This document shows, piece after piece, positions 1 through 6,860 of a stretch of 64,000 nt of DNA. Both the position numbers and the translations under genes were made by a program. The stretch spans positions 6,262,001 to 6,326,000 of the forward strand of contig NZ_CP021978.1 in assembly GCF_004803895.1 (NCBI RefSeq), written 5' to 3'. The notes under the pieces were generated by a model. It had not been told where the DNA came from. It ran no database searches and worked only from the letters and a program-made list of their open reading frames with translations. Within the stretch, counting starts at the first letter, position 1, and each line of letters starts with the position of its first letter. This stretch comes from Streptomyces hawaiiensis (GTDB lineage: Bacteria; Actinomycetota; Actinomycetes; Streptomycetales; Streptomycetaceae).

Positions 1-296
1 GGAGGAGGCTTGATCCCGACGCACGGCGGCGCGGGCAGATGCTGGCCTCCCGCCTGACGCAGGCCCGGCGGAACTCCGGGCGCTCGGCCGAGGCCGTCGC
101 CCGCAGTGCGGGGATCTCCGTCGAGACCGTGCGGAGTATCGAAAAGGGACGTACGTCCACACCAGAGTTCTTCACCGTCGCCGCTCTGGCCACCGAGCTG
201 GGAATTTCGCTCGACACGCTGTACGCGTCCGTCCGCCTGCCTCCCCGAAGCGATCTTCACGCTGCCGACAACCCTAGCGTCGACACCTCGGACTGA
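1..296 (+). CDS. XRE-family DNA-binding protein, probably 5'-truncated by the window edge
   Basis: A small helix-turn-helix protein of the Cro/CI (XRE) class and a probable transcriptional regulator. The HTH core is visible as AEAVARSAGISVETVRSIEK, followed by a helix typical of the family (FFTVAALATELGISLDTLY). The first ATG in the window is at 39, but the same frame is open to the window edge and reads LDPDARRRGQ before that Met. This looks coding, so the true start is probably outside the window. It resembles the second XRE protein at 2810. Its target is unknown. The family is clear; the start is uncertain. Confidence 0.75.
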   Translation, partial: RRLDPDARRRGQMLASRLTQARRNSGRSAEAVARSAGISVETVRSIEKGRTSTPEFFTVAALATELGISLDTLYASVRLPPRSDLHAADNPSVDTSD

Positions 297-790
297 ACCC
301 GCCTTGCGACTTGCGAACTCCGCTCCACAGGGGGGTGTTGTCAGTCCCGCACGGTATGTTGCTGCCGGGCCCGGACCTGCTGATGCCGCAGAAACGCGGG
401 AATCGGGGCGGGATGCACAGTTGACGTAAGCACGAGCCCTCCTGGCGGCAGCACGCTGGCGGCTTCTGTCCACAGGCTCGACCCATTTAGATCTTCGGCA
501 TGATCCTTCCCGGAACCTCCAGTCCGGCTGAGGCCAGGCGCCTCCATCGGCTCACCCCTCCTGTAGCCGTGCGCCGAGTAGCGTCCCTTACGCGCCTTAC
601 GCCAGATCAGTCGCTCGACCTGCTAGGACACTTGACAGCCCTAGATAATCGTGGAGCCAGCACGGAGCGTCAGCAACAGGCGATCCCGGGACACCGGGTG
701 ACGTCGCGTTGCCTGCCGGCGGACTCCCTCGCCCGCACGGGGTCGTGCCTGTACGTCCGCGTTCCGCCGGGAAACGGCAGGAGAGGGTGC
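297..790. other. intergenic stretch with no recognisable gene
   Basis: About 490 bases between the XRE gene and the end of the minus-strand HEPN-like gene. Open frames exist on both strands, but their translations are Arg/Pro/Ser-rich shadows without domain-like composition. No hairpin, repeat or RNA gene was recognised. Confidence 0.5.
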
Positions 791-1414
791 TCAGGTCCGG
801 CGTGGCAGTCTCGCCTGCGGCCAATCCGCTTCGAGAAGCAGGTCGAGCTTCTCGGCGTACGCGAAGAGCAGCCTCGCATCCTCCTCGAGGTCCTCAAGGG
901 TGCAGACTATGTTGGCGCCATCCTGCTTCCTGAAGAAGCGGGAGCGCATGACGCCCACGCCGTCCCAGTTCCACCAGGAAGCGTGAACGGCATCGTCACG
1001 GCGGCGCTTGAGCTCGTTGACCTCGCCCCACTCAAGGATCTCGGCGAGTGCGGTGGCCTGTGGAATGCTCCTGCGGGATTGCGCCACCAGCAGTTTGTGA
1101 AGGTCGGACCATGTTTTGTCGACGAGCGAGAAGCCGCCCTGCTCGTCTCTCAGTAGCAGTATGAGCCGCTTCATGGCCGCCTCGACATGGCCGCCGGCGA
1201 CCACGATGGCGCCGATCAGCCCGTAGAGGCGTTCACGGTAAGCGAGGTCGGCTTCGTCCGGGCCTCCGTGGCGCCCGACCCTGAAGGTGGAGATGTCCAC
1301 GCTCGACCGGGCTCTGGGGGTGGTGATGTCCAGGTCGAAAGACGGTCCACCGTCCAGCTGTGTGCTCATCCGGTAATGGAAGGAGTGCCCGGGCGGGGGC
1401 CATTCATCTGACAT
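791..1414 (-). CDS. HEPN-like hypothetical protein
   Basis: A 207-residue soluble protein with no signal peptide or membrane segment. It is predicted to be mostly helical. The motif RRRDDAVHASWWNW holds an R-x4-H signature (RDDAVH), the hallmark of HEPN RNase-like domains, and an earlier helix (AYRERLYGLIGAIVVAGG) fits the four-helix fold. HEPN proteins often act as ribonucleases in toxin-antitoxin and abortive-infection systems; that role is inferred here. The start at 1414 was preferred over an upstream Met because AGGATCCAGG lies just before it and the N-terminal extension looks non-coding. No partner gene is adjacent. The next gene upstream on this strand, at 1636-2676, is 221 bases away. 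Confidence 0.6.
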   Translation of the reverse strand: MSDEWPPPGHSFHYRMSTQLDGGPSFDLDITTPRARSSVDISTFRVGRHGGPDEADLAYRERLYGLIGAIVVAGGHVEAAMKRLILLLRDEQGGFSLVDKTWSDLHKLLVAQSRRSIPQATALAEILEWGEVNELKRRRDDAVHASWWNWDGVGVMRSRFFRKQDGANIVCTLEDLEEDARLLFAYAEKLDLLLEADWPQARLPRRT

Positions 1415-1635
1415 ACCTGGATCCTGTCGGCTCAGGCTCCCCGGAGCCACCGCTTTCTGCTCCGCCGCAAGGGCCGGCGCGCGTGTCGGCTCCGAAGGGC
1501 CGGACCCGACAGTGGTCTCTGAACCTGATTGAGGGAATGCCGACTTGGAGGCTGGGGCGAGGTGCGTCGGGCACCAGGGCTCCGTGATGCTTCGGACGTC
1601 CCGTAGGGCAGCCTCGGCGCACAGGACCTGGACGC

Positions 1636-2676
1636 TCACCGTTGCCCCGGTGAAAGCTTCCAGTGCAGGTCACCCGAGTCAGGGCAGATCTGCCACGTCT
1701 TCAGAACACCGTTGTCCGCGAGGTCGTGCAGAGCCCGGGATAGGCGGTGATCGGGCATGCCGCAGTCGTGCACGACCCGGTCGTATTCACGCAGTCCCAC
1801 TCCCAAGTCCGGATCGCTGTACGCCGCGAGATACACGCCCAGTAGCTGCAGCCTGGGCTCTGTCCCGCGCGTCCGCGCGAGGCTCCCACGCCGCAGTGCC
1901 CAGTCGGCAGCGCGCCTTCGATCGGGACGGGCGGGGGCCTGGGTCAGTAGCGTGGCATCGCGAAGCTGCAGTGCTACCCCCTCTGTTCCGGGGCCGGCAA
2001 CGACGCTCAGCCACCGCGCCCGTTCCAGCTCACGGCAGGCTGCCGGGCTGTCGATACGAAGACTGCGCAGCAGGCCCGCGGGAAGGTCAACCCGCAGGAC
2101 GGCGTTCACTCGCAGCGCGACCTGAAGGGCGATAAGTCGCGCCCCGGCTGATGTGTCCGAAGGCAGGGCCACGGCCAGGTAGCTGAGGATCTCGGCCACG
2201 CGTACGTGCTCGCCTGGCCCTCTGGTCCTCCTGCGGCGAAGCCCGCCAGAGGGTAGGCAGGGCGTCTGGGCCAACACGGTGTCAGGTACGACGGCAGCGT
2301 GAGCCGTTGCCGCGGCGCAAGCGCCGCAGGCGTCGGCGAGGCGCCACACCCGACCGCCGCGTTCACAGGACAGGAGCAGGCGGATGGGCCCGGCGCACCC
2401 GCGGTGACGCCGGTGCCAGCCGCAGCCACGTTCATGGCAGTGACACGTCCGCAGGTGAGGCGCTCTCAGATCGGCGCGGGCATGCCGGGCAAGGTGGGCC
2501 AGCGCCGCCGAGCGGGCGGAGGCCGCGGTGACCGGTCGGCCGCCGGAGGGGCACTGCAGGCATGTCAGGACTAGCTGGCCGGCCTGAGACCGGAGTTCCA
2601 CCGTCCAGGCGCGCGGCGCCGCAGGGCACGCTGTGTGCAGTCGCGTGTACAAGTGTCCCTCCTTCCGTTCCCGCAC
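1636..2676 (-). CDS. Cys/His-rich protein with C-terminal winged-helix-like region
   Basis: About 346 residues, Ala/Arg/Leu-rich. The N-terminal half has Cys/His clusters (LTCLQCPSG, CHCHERGCGWHRRHRGC, DACGACAAAT) suggesting bound zinc. The C-terminal part (EYDRVVHDCGMPDHRLSRAL, then LADNGVLKTWQ) looks like a winged helix, so DNA binding is inferred. Two starts are possible: GTG at 2676 preceded by GAGGAGGGG, or TTG at 2652 preceded by a near-perfect AAGGAGG. It is divergent from the XRE gene at 2810, and the three palindromes between them probably control both. The family is not named here; similar proteins occur in Streptomyces accessory regions. Confidence 0.65.
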   Translation of the reverse strand: MRERKEGHLYTRLHTACPAAPRAWTVELRSQAGQLVLTCLQCPSGGRPVTAASARSAALAHLARHARADLRAPHLRTCHCHERGCGWHRRHRGCAGPIRLLLSCERGGRVWRLADACGACAAATAHAAVVPDTVLAQTPCLPSGGLRRRRTRGPGEHVRVAEILSYLAVALPSDTSAGARLIALQVALRVNAVLRVDLPAGLLRSLRIDSPAACRELERARWLSVVAGPGTEGVALQLRDATLLTQAPARPDRRRAADWALRRGSLARTRGTEPRLQLLGVYLAAYSDPDLGVGLREYDRVVHDCGMPDHRLSRALHDLADNGVLKTWQICPDSGDLHWKLSPGQR

Positions 2677-2714
2677 CGGCCCCTCCTCGCCCAGACCGGG
2701 CGGCCGCCACCGTA

Positions 2715-2795
2715 GTGCAGACCTCTGCCCCCTCCGTATCGGGATTGCCGGAGAAATAGGGCAGAGGTCTGCACTGACAGGGCAGGGGTCTGCAC
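2715..2795. promoter_or_regulatory. three palindromic operator-like sites in a divergent promoter
   Basis: Three copies of one site lie between the divergent genes: GTGCAGACCTCTGCCC at 2715-2730, its perfect reverse complement GGGCAGAGGTCTGCAC at 2759-2774, and GGGCAGGGGTCTGCAC at 2780-2795. Each has a GCAGA-N2-TCTGC-type dyad core (the third has one mismatch). Sites 2 and 3 are 21 bp apart, two helical turns, which suits cooperative dimer binding. The XRE protein encoded 15 bp downstream is the obvious candidate binder. Confidence 0.7.
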
Positions 2796-2809
2796 CGTCG
2801 GATGGTCGG

Positions 2810-3073
2810 GTGACGATCTTTCCGCCCGATCCGGACCTCGACGCGCTACGGCTGGAGCTGGCGCGGCTACGGGCCGCCCGCGGGTGGAGCTACGACGAAC
2901 TCGCGACCCGCAGCGGTCTGGCCAGGCGCACTGTGATCGAGATTGAGCAGGGGCGCACCGTCGGCACGCTCAAGACCTGGCATGCCCTCGCCCATGCATT
3001 CGACACGCCGTTCGACGAGCTCTTCGTGGCCCTCTGTCGCGGGCACGGGCTGCCCGGGGCCGCCGACGGCTGA
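2810..3073 (+). CDS. XRE-family transcriptional regulator
   Basis: An 87-residue HTH protein. The HTH is YDELATRSGLARRTVIEIEQ, with a following helix LKTWHALAHAFDTPFDELF. GTG at 2810 is chosen because the domain begins soon after it (VTIFPPDPDLDALRLELARL); upstream in-frame sequence runs through the operator repeats and is not coding-like. It probably autoregulates and controls the divergent Cys-rich gene through the sites at 2715-2795. It is similar in layout to the XRE protein at the left window edge. Confidence 0.75.
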   Translation: MTIFPPDPDLDALRLELARLRAARGWSYDELATRSGLARRTVIEIEQGRTVGTLKTWHALAHAFDTPFDELFVALCRGHGLPGAADG

Positions 3074-3234
3074 TCGAGGATGTGCGACGGCTGCCGCGAA
3101 TCACCCGAAACGGCAACGGCGTTTCGAATGCTCGATCAATGGCTCGCACTGGCGTCGCCCAGTATTGGGCTGGCTGGGGGGTCCGGCGGGCCGGGTGGTG
3201 TCTGAGCGGCGTGTTGGCTGGCAGGTTCGCCCGC

Positions 3235-4125
3235 ATGTGCTCTTCGCCTCATCCTTCTACGCGGCGCTGGGACAGCAGCCGTGCAAGCGCCCCCCTGCGG
3301 CGGTCCCTTCGGGTTGACCCGGAGGGTGTCAGCCGGTTGTTGCGCTGCGGCCAGACGGCCTCCTGCCGCGAGTGCGGCAATCCGGTCGAGTGGTACGTGC
3401 GCAGCGACGAGCGCCGGGTACGACTGCATCCGCACGAACTGCCGACCGACCAGGTGCCGGAGTCTTGCCGCTGGCACGTCAGCTCCGGCGTCGCTCACCC
3501 CTCGGGCGACGGGAGCACCTGGTGCCGCGTTGCCCACGCCGTGCTGTGTCCCGCGCGTCCGGCGCCGCCCGATGCACCCCGACTGTCCGGGCTGCGCCGG
3601 TCTCTGGCCCTGTGCACGCGCAGGCTGCTCGATGCCGGGCTCTTTGCCCCGTCCGAGGCCCCAGCACCGGGTGGCCCGAACCCAGGTGAGGAGGTCTGCC
3701 GTCCGAGCCGGCCGATCGTGCAGCTGCTGTTTGTCCGCTACCTGGCGTCCTGCCCGGTCGAGGAGATCCAGTGCGTCACCCAGACCCGGCGCCGCGTCCG
3801 CTGCACCGCCAAGGTGCTCGGCCCTGCCGCCCTGCGGGGCGCGTGGACCCTGATGCCCGTGACCGCGCAAAGCGGACAGCTGGCGCTTCCCTCGGACGTC
3901 ATGGCCGTCTACAGCCTGTCCGCGCTGCCGTACCAGGAACAGCTGCGCTGGCGCAGCCAGCGGTGCCCGCAGCACGACGCGACCCCCACAGCCGGGGACC
4001 TCACTGTCGCCGACTGGGAGCTCTTCGACCCACTGCGCCACCACGAGCACGTCCACACCCGCTTGCCCACTCACCGGCGCCGCCCCAACCCCGGCAGCCA
4101 CACACGACGAAGGACCCACTTGTGA
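3235..4125 (+). CDS. DUF6083-like hypothetical protein
   Basis: A 296-residue protein when started at ATG 3235. The core reads LLRCGQTASCRECGNPVEWY, then LHPHELPTDQVPESCRWHVS and WCRVAHAVLCP, with Cys pairs and His residues that suggest a zinc-binding fold. This pattern matches my memory of the actinobacterial DUF6083 family, whose function is unknown. The frame is open further upstream, but that part is Trp/Arg-rich and unlike the family. The C-terminus (LTVADWELFDPLRHHEHVHT) is His-rich. The stop overlaps the next gene's GTG by four bases (GTGA), so the two are translationally coupled. Confidence 0.65.
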   Translation: MCSSPHPSTRRWDSSRASAPLRRSLRVDPEGVSRLLRCGQTASCRECGNPVEWYVRSDERRVRLHPHELPTDQVPESCRWHVSSGVAHPSGDGSTWCRVAHAVLCPARPAPPDAPRLSGLRRSLALCTRRLLDAGLFAPSEAPAPGGPNPGEEVCRPSRPIVQLLFVRYLASCPVEEIQCVTQTRRRVRCTAKVLGPAALRGAWTLMPVTAQSGQLALPSDVMAVYSLSALPYQEQLRWRSQRCPQHDATPTAGDLTVADWELFDPLRHHEHVHTRLPTHRRRPNPGSHTRRRTHL

Positions 4126-4637
4126 CGACGCACCAGTACGCCATCGAGATCTCCTTGACCAGACCCGCCACTGCCCGGGAACTCGACCGGGCCCGTCACA
4201 GGGTGAGGTTCGCAGCGAACGCCGACCGCACCCGGCTGATGACGGTACAAAGTGGCAGGAGCCCAGGCCGGGCCCTGCACAGGCTGCGGCGCCGGCTGGA
4301 CACGGTGGTGCCGATCGACGTGCTGAGCACGCACTACCCCGACCGCCGTGGCCGCGTCCTGCTCAATGTCGCCCTTGACCGGGACGCCGAAGCCGCGATC
4401 CGCCGCGAGGCGGCCGCATGCGGCCGACGCCCCCGCGACGTCCTGGGCGAACGCATCACAACCGCACTCACGCGGGAGCGACGTCACCGCCTTGAGTCCC
4501 AGCTGCGCGGTCTGCTCACCGAACACACGCCGCGAGACGTACTGGCCTGCGCAGCCGCGCTCCTTGCGAAGGCACCAGACTGCGTCAGCCCGCCCAGCCG
4601 ACGTCGATCACCTCAATGCCGCCGAGGAACGCGGTGA
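4122..4637 (+). CDS. hypothetical protein coupled to the DUF6083-like gene
   Basis: A 171-residue Arg-rich soluble protein starting at a GTG inside the preceding stop. The middle (LLNVALDRDAEAAIRREAAA, then DVLGERITTAL) resembles a ribbon-helix-helix or small helical DNA-binding segment, but this is weak. The last 20 or so residues (VSPPSRRRSPQCRRGTR) are encoded opposite the end of the minus-strand gene remnant at 4585 and look non-native. The original 3' end may have been lost at a rearrangement junction. Confidence 0.55.
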   Translation: MTTHQYAIEISLTRPATARELDRARHRVRFAANADRTRLMTVQSGRSPGRALHRLRRRLDTVVPIDVLSTHYPDRRGRVLLNVALDRDAEAAIRREAAACGRRPRDVLGERITTALTRERRHRLESQLRGLLTEHTPRDVLACAAALLAKAPDCVSPPSRRRSPQCRRGTR

Positions 4638-4814
4638 ACGCCACCCACGAGCGAGGCCCGAAGACAACCGCTGCATGCCATCCGCCGGGCTCGGGCCACT
4701 CGCGCGGCTGCACCAGTGCCGCGGCGATCGTCTCCATGACCTCCTGGCGACCCTGCGGCCGCAGTTCCTCCAGCGCATCCTCCGCCTGGATCGCCAGGCG
4801 ACCTCGTACGGCAC
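4585..4814 (-). pseudogene. small frameshifted gene, possibly RelE-fold or similar
   Basis: A coding-like stretch starting at GTG 4814 reads VPYEVAWR and then breaks. One base out of frame it continues as IQAEDALEELRPQGRQEVM and ends GGWHAAVVFGPRSWVAF...VIDVGWAG. Joining the frames with one extra base near position 4790 gives a compact protein of about 76 residues. An MxYEVxWR start followed by an acidic helix is common in small RelE-type proteins, but the family assignment is a guess. The upstream part of the longer frame is low-complexity and not coding-like. Confidence 0.45.
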
Positions 4815-4890
4815 ATCGCACCCCCGTGCTCGTGATCAGTGAAGCCCACACCGTACGGGCCCGCAGCCAGCCCCGCGCACGCCTGTGGAT

Positions 4891-5815
4891 AACTCTGCTA
4901 CGGCCAGTCCCTGACGGCCGCGTCGGTCGCGCCCAGGCTCGCCGAGGCCGCGCGGCACTCCCGCGAGCGGGGCGAGCGGCTGGTGCTGGTGGTCGACGGC
5001 CTGGACGAGGACCGGGGGGATCGCCGACCCCGACCCCGATGTCGCCGGTCATGTAATTCCCCAGACCGGCTCCGTAGTCCCCGCTCGTTTGTACGATTCG
5101 GGTGAGGGGGGAAGGGGGCGGGCCGCCCGGCAGTGAAGTGTCCGGTCCGAGCCGGGCCGTCAAGGACGCCTGCGGCGTCGCTACCGCGATGAGCTGCGCT
5201 CATCCTTGACCGCCCGGCTCGGACCTAAAGGATCGGCTGGTTGCCGGGCGGCCAGGGAAGTGCGTCGTCCGCCTGGTCGCCGCGGAGCAACTCCGCCTTC
5301 CCCATGGGGACGTCCATGAACTTCAGCCTGGGGAATCACGCGAAGTTCCACCCCCGACTCGTACAGCGTTGCCGGACTGCTGCTGGCCGAGCCGCCGCAC
5401 GGCATGCGCATCGTGGTTTCGGGCCGGCTGAACCCGCCGTTGCCGCCGACCACCCCCTGCGCGACGTGGGCGCTGCTGCCTTCCGAACACGTCCGGGTCG
5501 CCCGCAAGGACATGGAACGCGACCTCAAGCGGTTGCTCAACGGCTCCCTGCTGGAACAGAGCCTCCTCGGGCTGATCACTTCCGCCGGTGGCGGGCTCAC
5601 CGGCGCCGACCTGTCCGTTTGACCGGTGAACCCGTCTGGAGGATCAAGGACCGTCTGCACGCGATGGCCGGGCGGAGCTCCGTGGCCCAGGCGCGCAACT
5701 CGCGACCGGACACGGAATCCCTCGCGTACGTCCTCGGCCACGAGGAGATCCAGGAATCGGCACGCCAGCACCTGGAGGACGCGGGGATGGCGCGCTGGCG
5801 CGCTGCCGGCAGCGC
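4891..5815 (+). pseudogene. decayed NACHT-type NTPase fragments
   Basis: Three collinear fragments of one Streptomyces NACHT/STAND ATPase are visible. Fragment 1 (4891-5024) encodes APRLAEAARHSRERGERLV followed by the Walker B sequence LVVDGLDEDRG. Fragment 2 (5356-5622) continues with YSVAGLLLAEPPHGMRIVVS and SEHVRVARKDMERDLKRLL. Fragment 3 (about 5619-5815, another frame) has RPDTESLAYVLGHEEIQESA and RQHLEDAGMARWRA. Within fragment 2 a short shift to another frame (DHPLRDVG) is also needed. The P-loop part and the C-terminal effector or sensor are missing. About 330 bases not belonging to the gene separate fragments 1 and 2 and contain the nested palindrome at 5121-5253. Confidence 0.6.
5121..5253. 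repeat. nested palindromic element with GCA-loop hairpins
   Basis: An outer perfect 12-bp inverted repeat (GGCCGCCCGGCA, 5121-5132 and 5242-5253) encloses a 23-bp inverted repeat with one mismatch (5144-5166 and 5203-5225). Between its arms lie two hairpins, GACGCC-TGC-GGCGTC (5165-5179) and GATGAGC-TGC-GCTCATC (5188-5204). On the minus strand both loops read GCA. The whole can fold as a branched cruciform. It lies within the DNA that interrupts the NACHT relic, so it behaves like an inserted element. Its identity is unknown. Confidence 0.7.
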
Positions 5816-5958
5816 CTACACGCCTGGGCGGGCAATGCAGCAGAATGGCCGGTTGGCATCATCACTCTCAGCAACGAGGAAGACATGGAACCGACCGGCG
5901 ACGTCACTATCGGCAAGTTGCCGGCGAGGAGCCTCTGGGCCGGGTACGCAGGCCCGGT

Positions 5959-6316
5959 GGTGATCCTGCTGGCTTATTCCGTGCCCGGCGGGGCTGGCGG
6001 CTCGTTGGTGGGGACAGCAGCGGCCGTCTTGGCGTTCCCGGTCGCGGGTGGGGTGTGGAATGTCGATGCGGCGGAGGCCGTGGCCGAAGGTGCCCGAACT
6101 GACCGCGCGGGCGGTCGCGGCACGGGGCCCGACGTGCCCGCTACTCGGCCTCCAGAAGACCCACCTGGAGCACGTCTTCTCCGCCGTCGCGCTCAACCTC
6201 ATACGCCTCGATGCCTGGTGGAACGGCCACCCGCTCGACCGCACCCGCGTCAGCCACCTTGCCCGACTCGACCTCTCCCTCGCCACTTGACCGAACAAGC
6301 CAGCAGAATCGTCACC
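5959..6316 (+). mobile_element. internally deleted IS relic (IS1182-like transposase C-terminus)
   Basis: Terminal inverted repeats are visible: left GGTGATCCTGCTGGCTTATT at 5959 and right ...AAGCCAGCAGAATCGTCACC ending at 6316. Just inside the right end, bases 6070-6290 encode the C-terminus of a DDE transposase (KTHLEHVFSAVALNLIRLDA, then HPLDRTRVSHLARLDL), resembling the IS1182 group. The catalytic part is missing, so this copy cannot move by itself. A shorter relic of the same IS in the same orientation lies at 11630-11794. Confidence 0.7.
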
Positions 6317-6514
6317 AGCCGCAGACGAGGGGTGTCATGTTCGGCGACGTGCGGCGGGGGGAGTGCCTGGCGGCATGGCGGGCGACGGTCGCGGCGGGAA
6401 CCGCGATGCCGAAAAGTGCGTTTCCTGGTTCAGGCGAGAACTGCGCGGGATGATGCGAAGTGGTGAGCCGTCGGTCATCTGGCGGCGGGCATGTGGGGGC
6501 GAAAGGGAGCCGTT

Positions 6515-6850
6515 ATGTCGCAGGGATGGAAGATCACGGTCATCGTGCTGGCGATCGCCGGCGTCCTGTCCACACCGCTGATCTGGCTGCTGGACAGTCC
6601 CGGGGCGGGGCAACTGGCCGGGGCCACGGTTCAGGCCGCCGTCGGCATTGCCGCCTTGCTCTGGGCCCTGTTCCAGCGTCCGTCTTCTGCCGGGCCCACA
6701 GATAGGACCGTCCGGACCGGAATAGCCAGCCGCGGCGGCATCACCGGCATCCGGCGGCCCGGCGGCCGGGGCCGTGGCTCGGCCACAGCCAAGCGGACGG
6801 GAGAGGCCAGCGGCAAGAACTCCGTCTCCGGCATCGACTACTCGAACTAG
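6515..6850 (+). CDS. small two-helix membrane protein with paired TG..A..TG motifs, partner of the NLR
   Basis: A 111-residue protein. ATG 6515 is preceded by AAAGGGAG. Two hydrophobic helices (about residues 6-26 and 35-53) are followed by a basic, Gly-rich tail. The tail carries two copies of a motif: RTGIASRGGITGI (67-79) and RTGEASGKNSVSGI (94-107). The NTPase encoded 10 bp downstream has two similar motifs at its own N-terminus. In known NLR-effector pairs of bacteria, matching short amyloid-type motifs on effector and receptor link the two proteins. By analogy this protein may be a membrane-perturbing effector. That is inference; the shared motif and the gene pair are seen directly. Confidence 0.65.
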   Translation: MSQGWKITVIVLAIAGVLSTPLIWLLDSPGAGQLAGATVQAAVGIAALLWALFQRPSSAGPTDRTVRTGIASRGGITGIRRPGGRGRGSATAKRTGEASGKNSVSGIDYSN

Positions 6851-6860
6851 GCCCGCGGTC

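Noticed and set aside
500..1156. Plus-strand 218-codon frame over the HEPN-like gene
   Set aside because: It is antisense to a frame with far better amino-acid composition and has no recognisable domain.
5885..5958. Possible short gene starting MEPTGDVTIGKL before the IS relic
   Set aside because: It has a fair ribosome site but only about 25 codons before it runs into the IS end. It may be a gene start cut by the insertion; too little remains to call.
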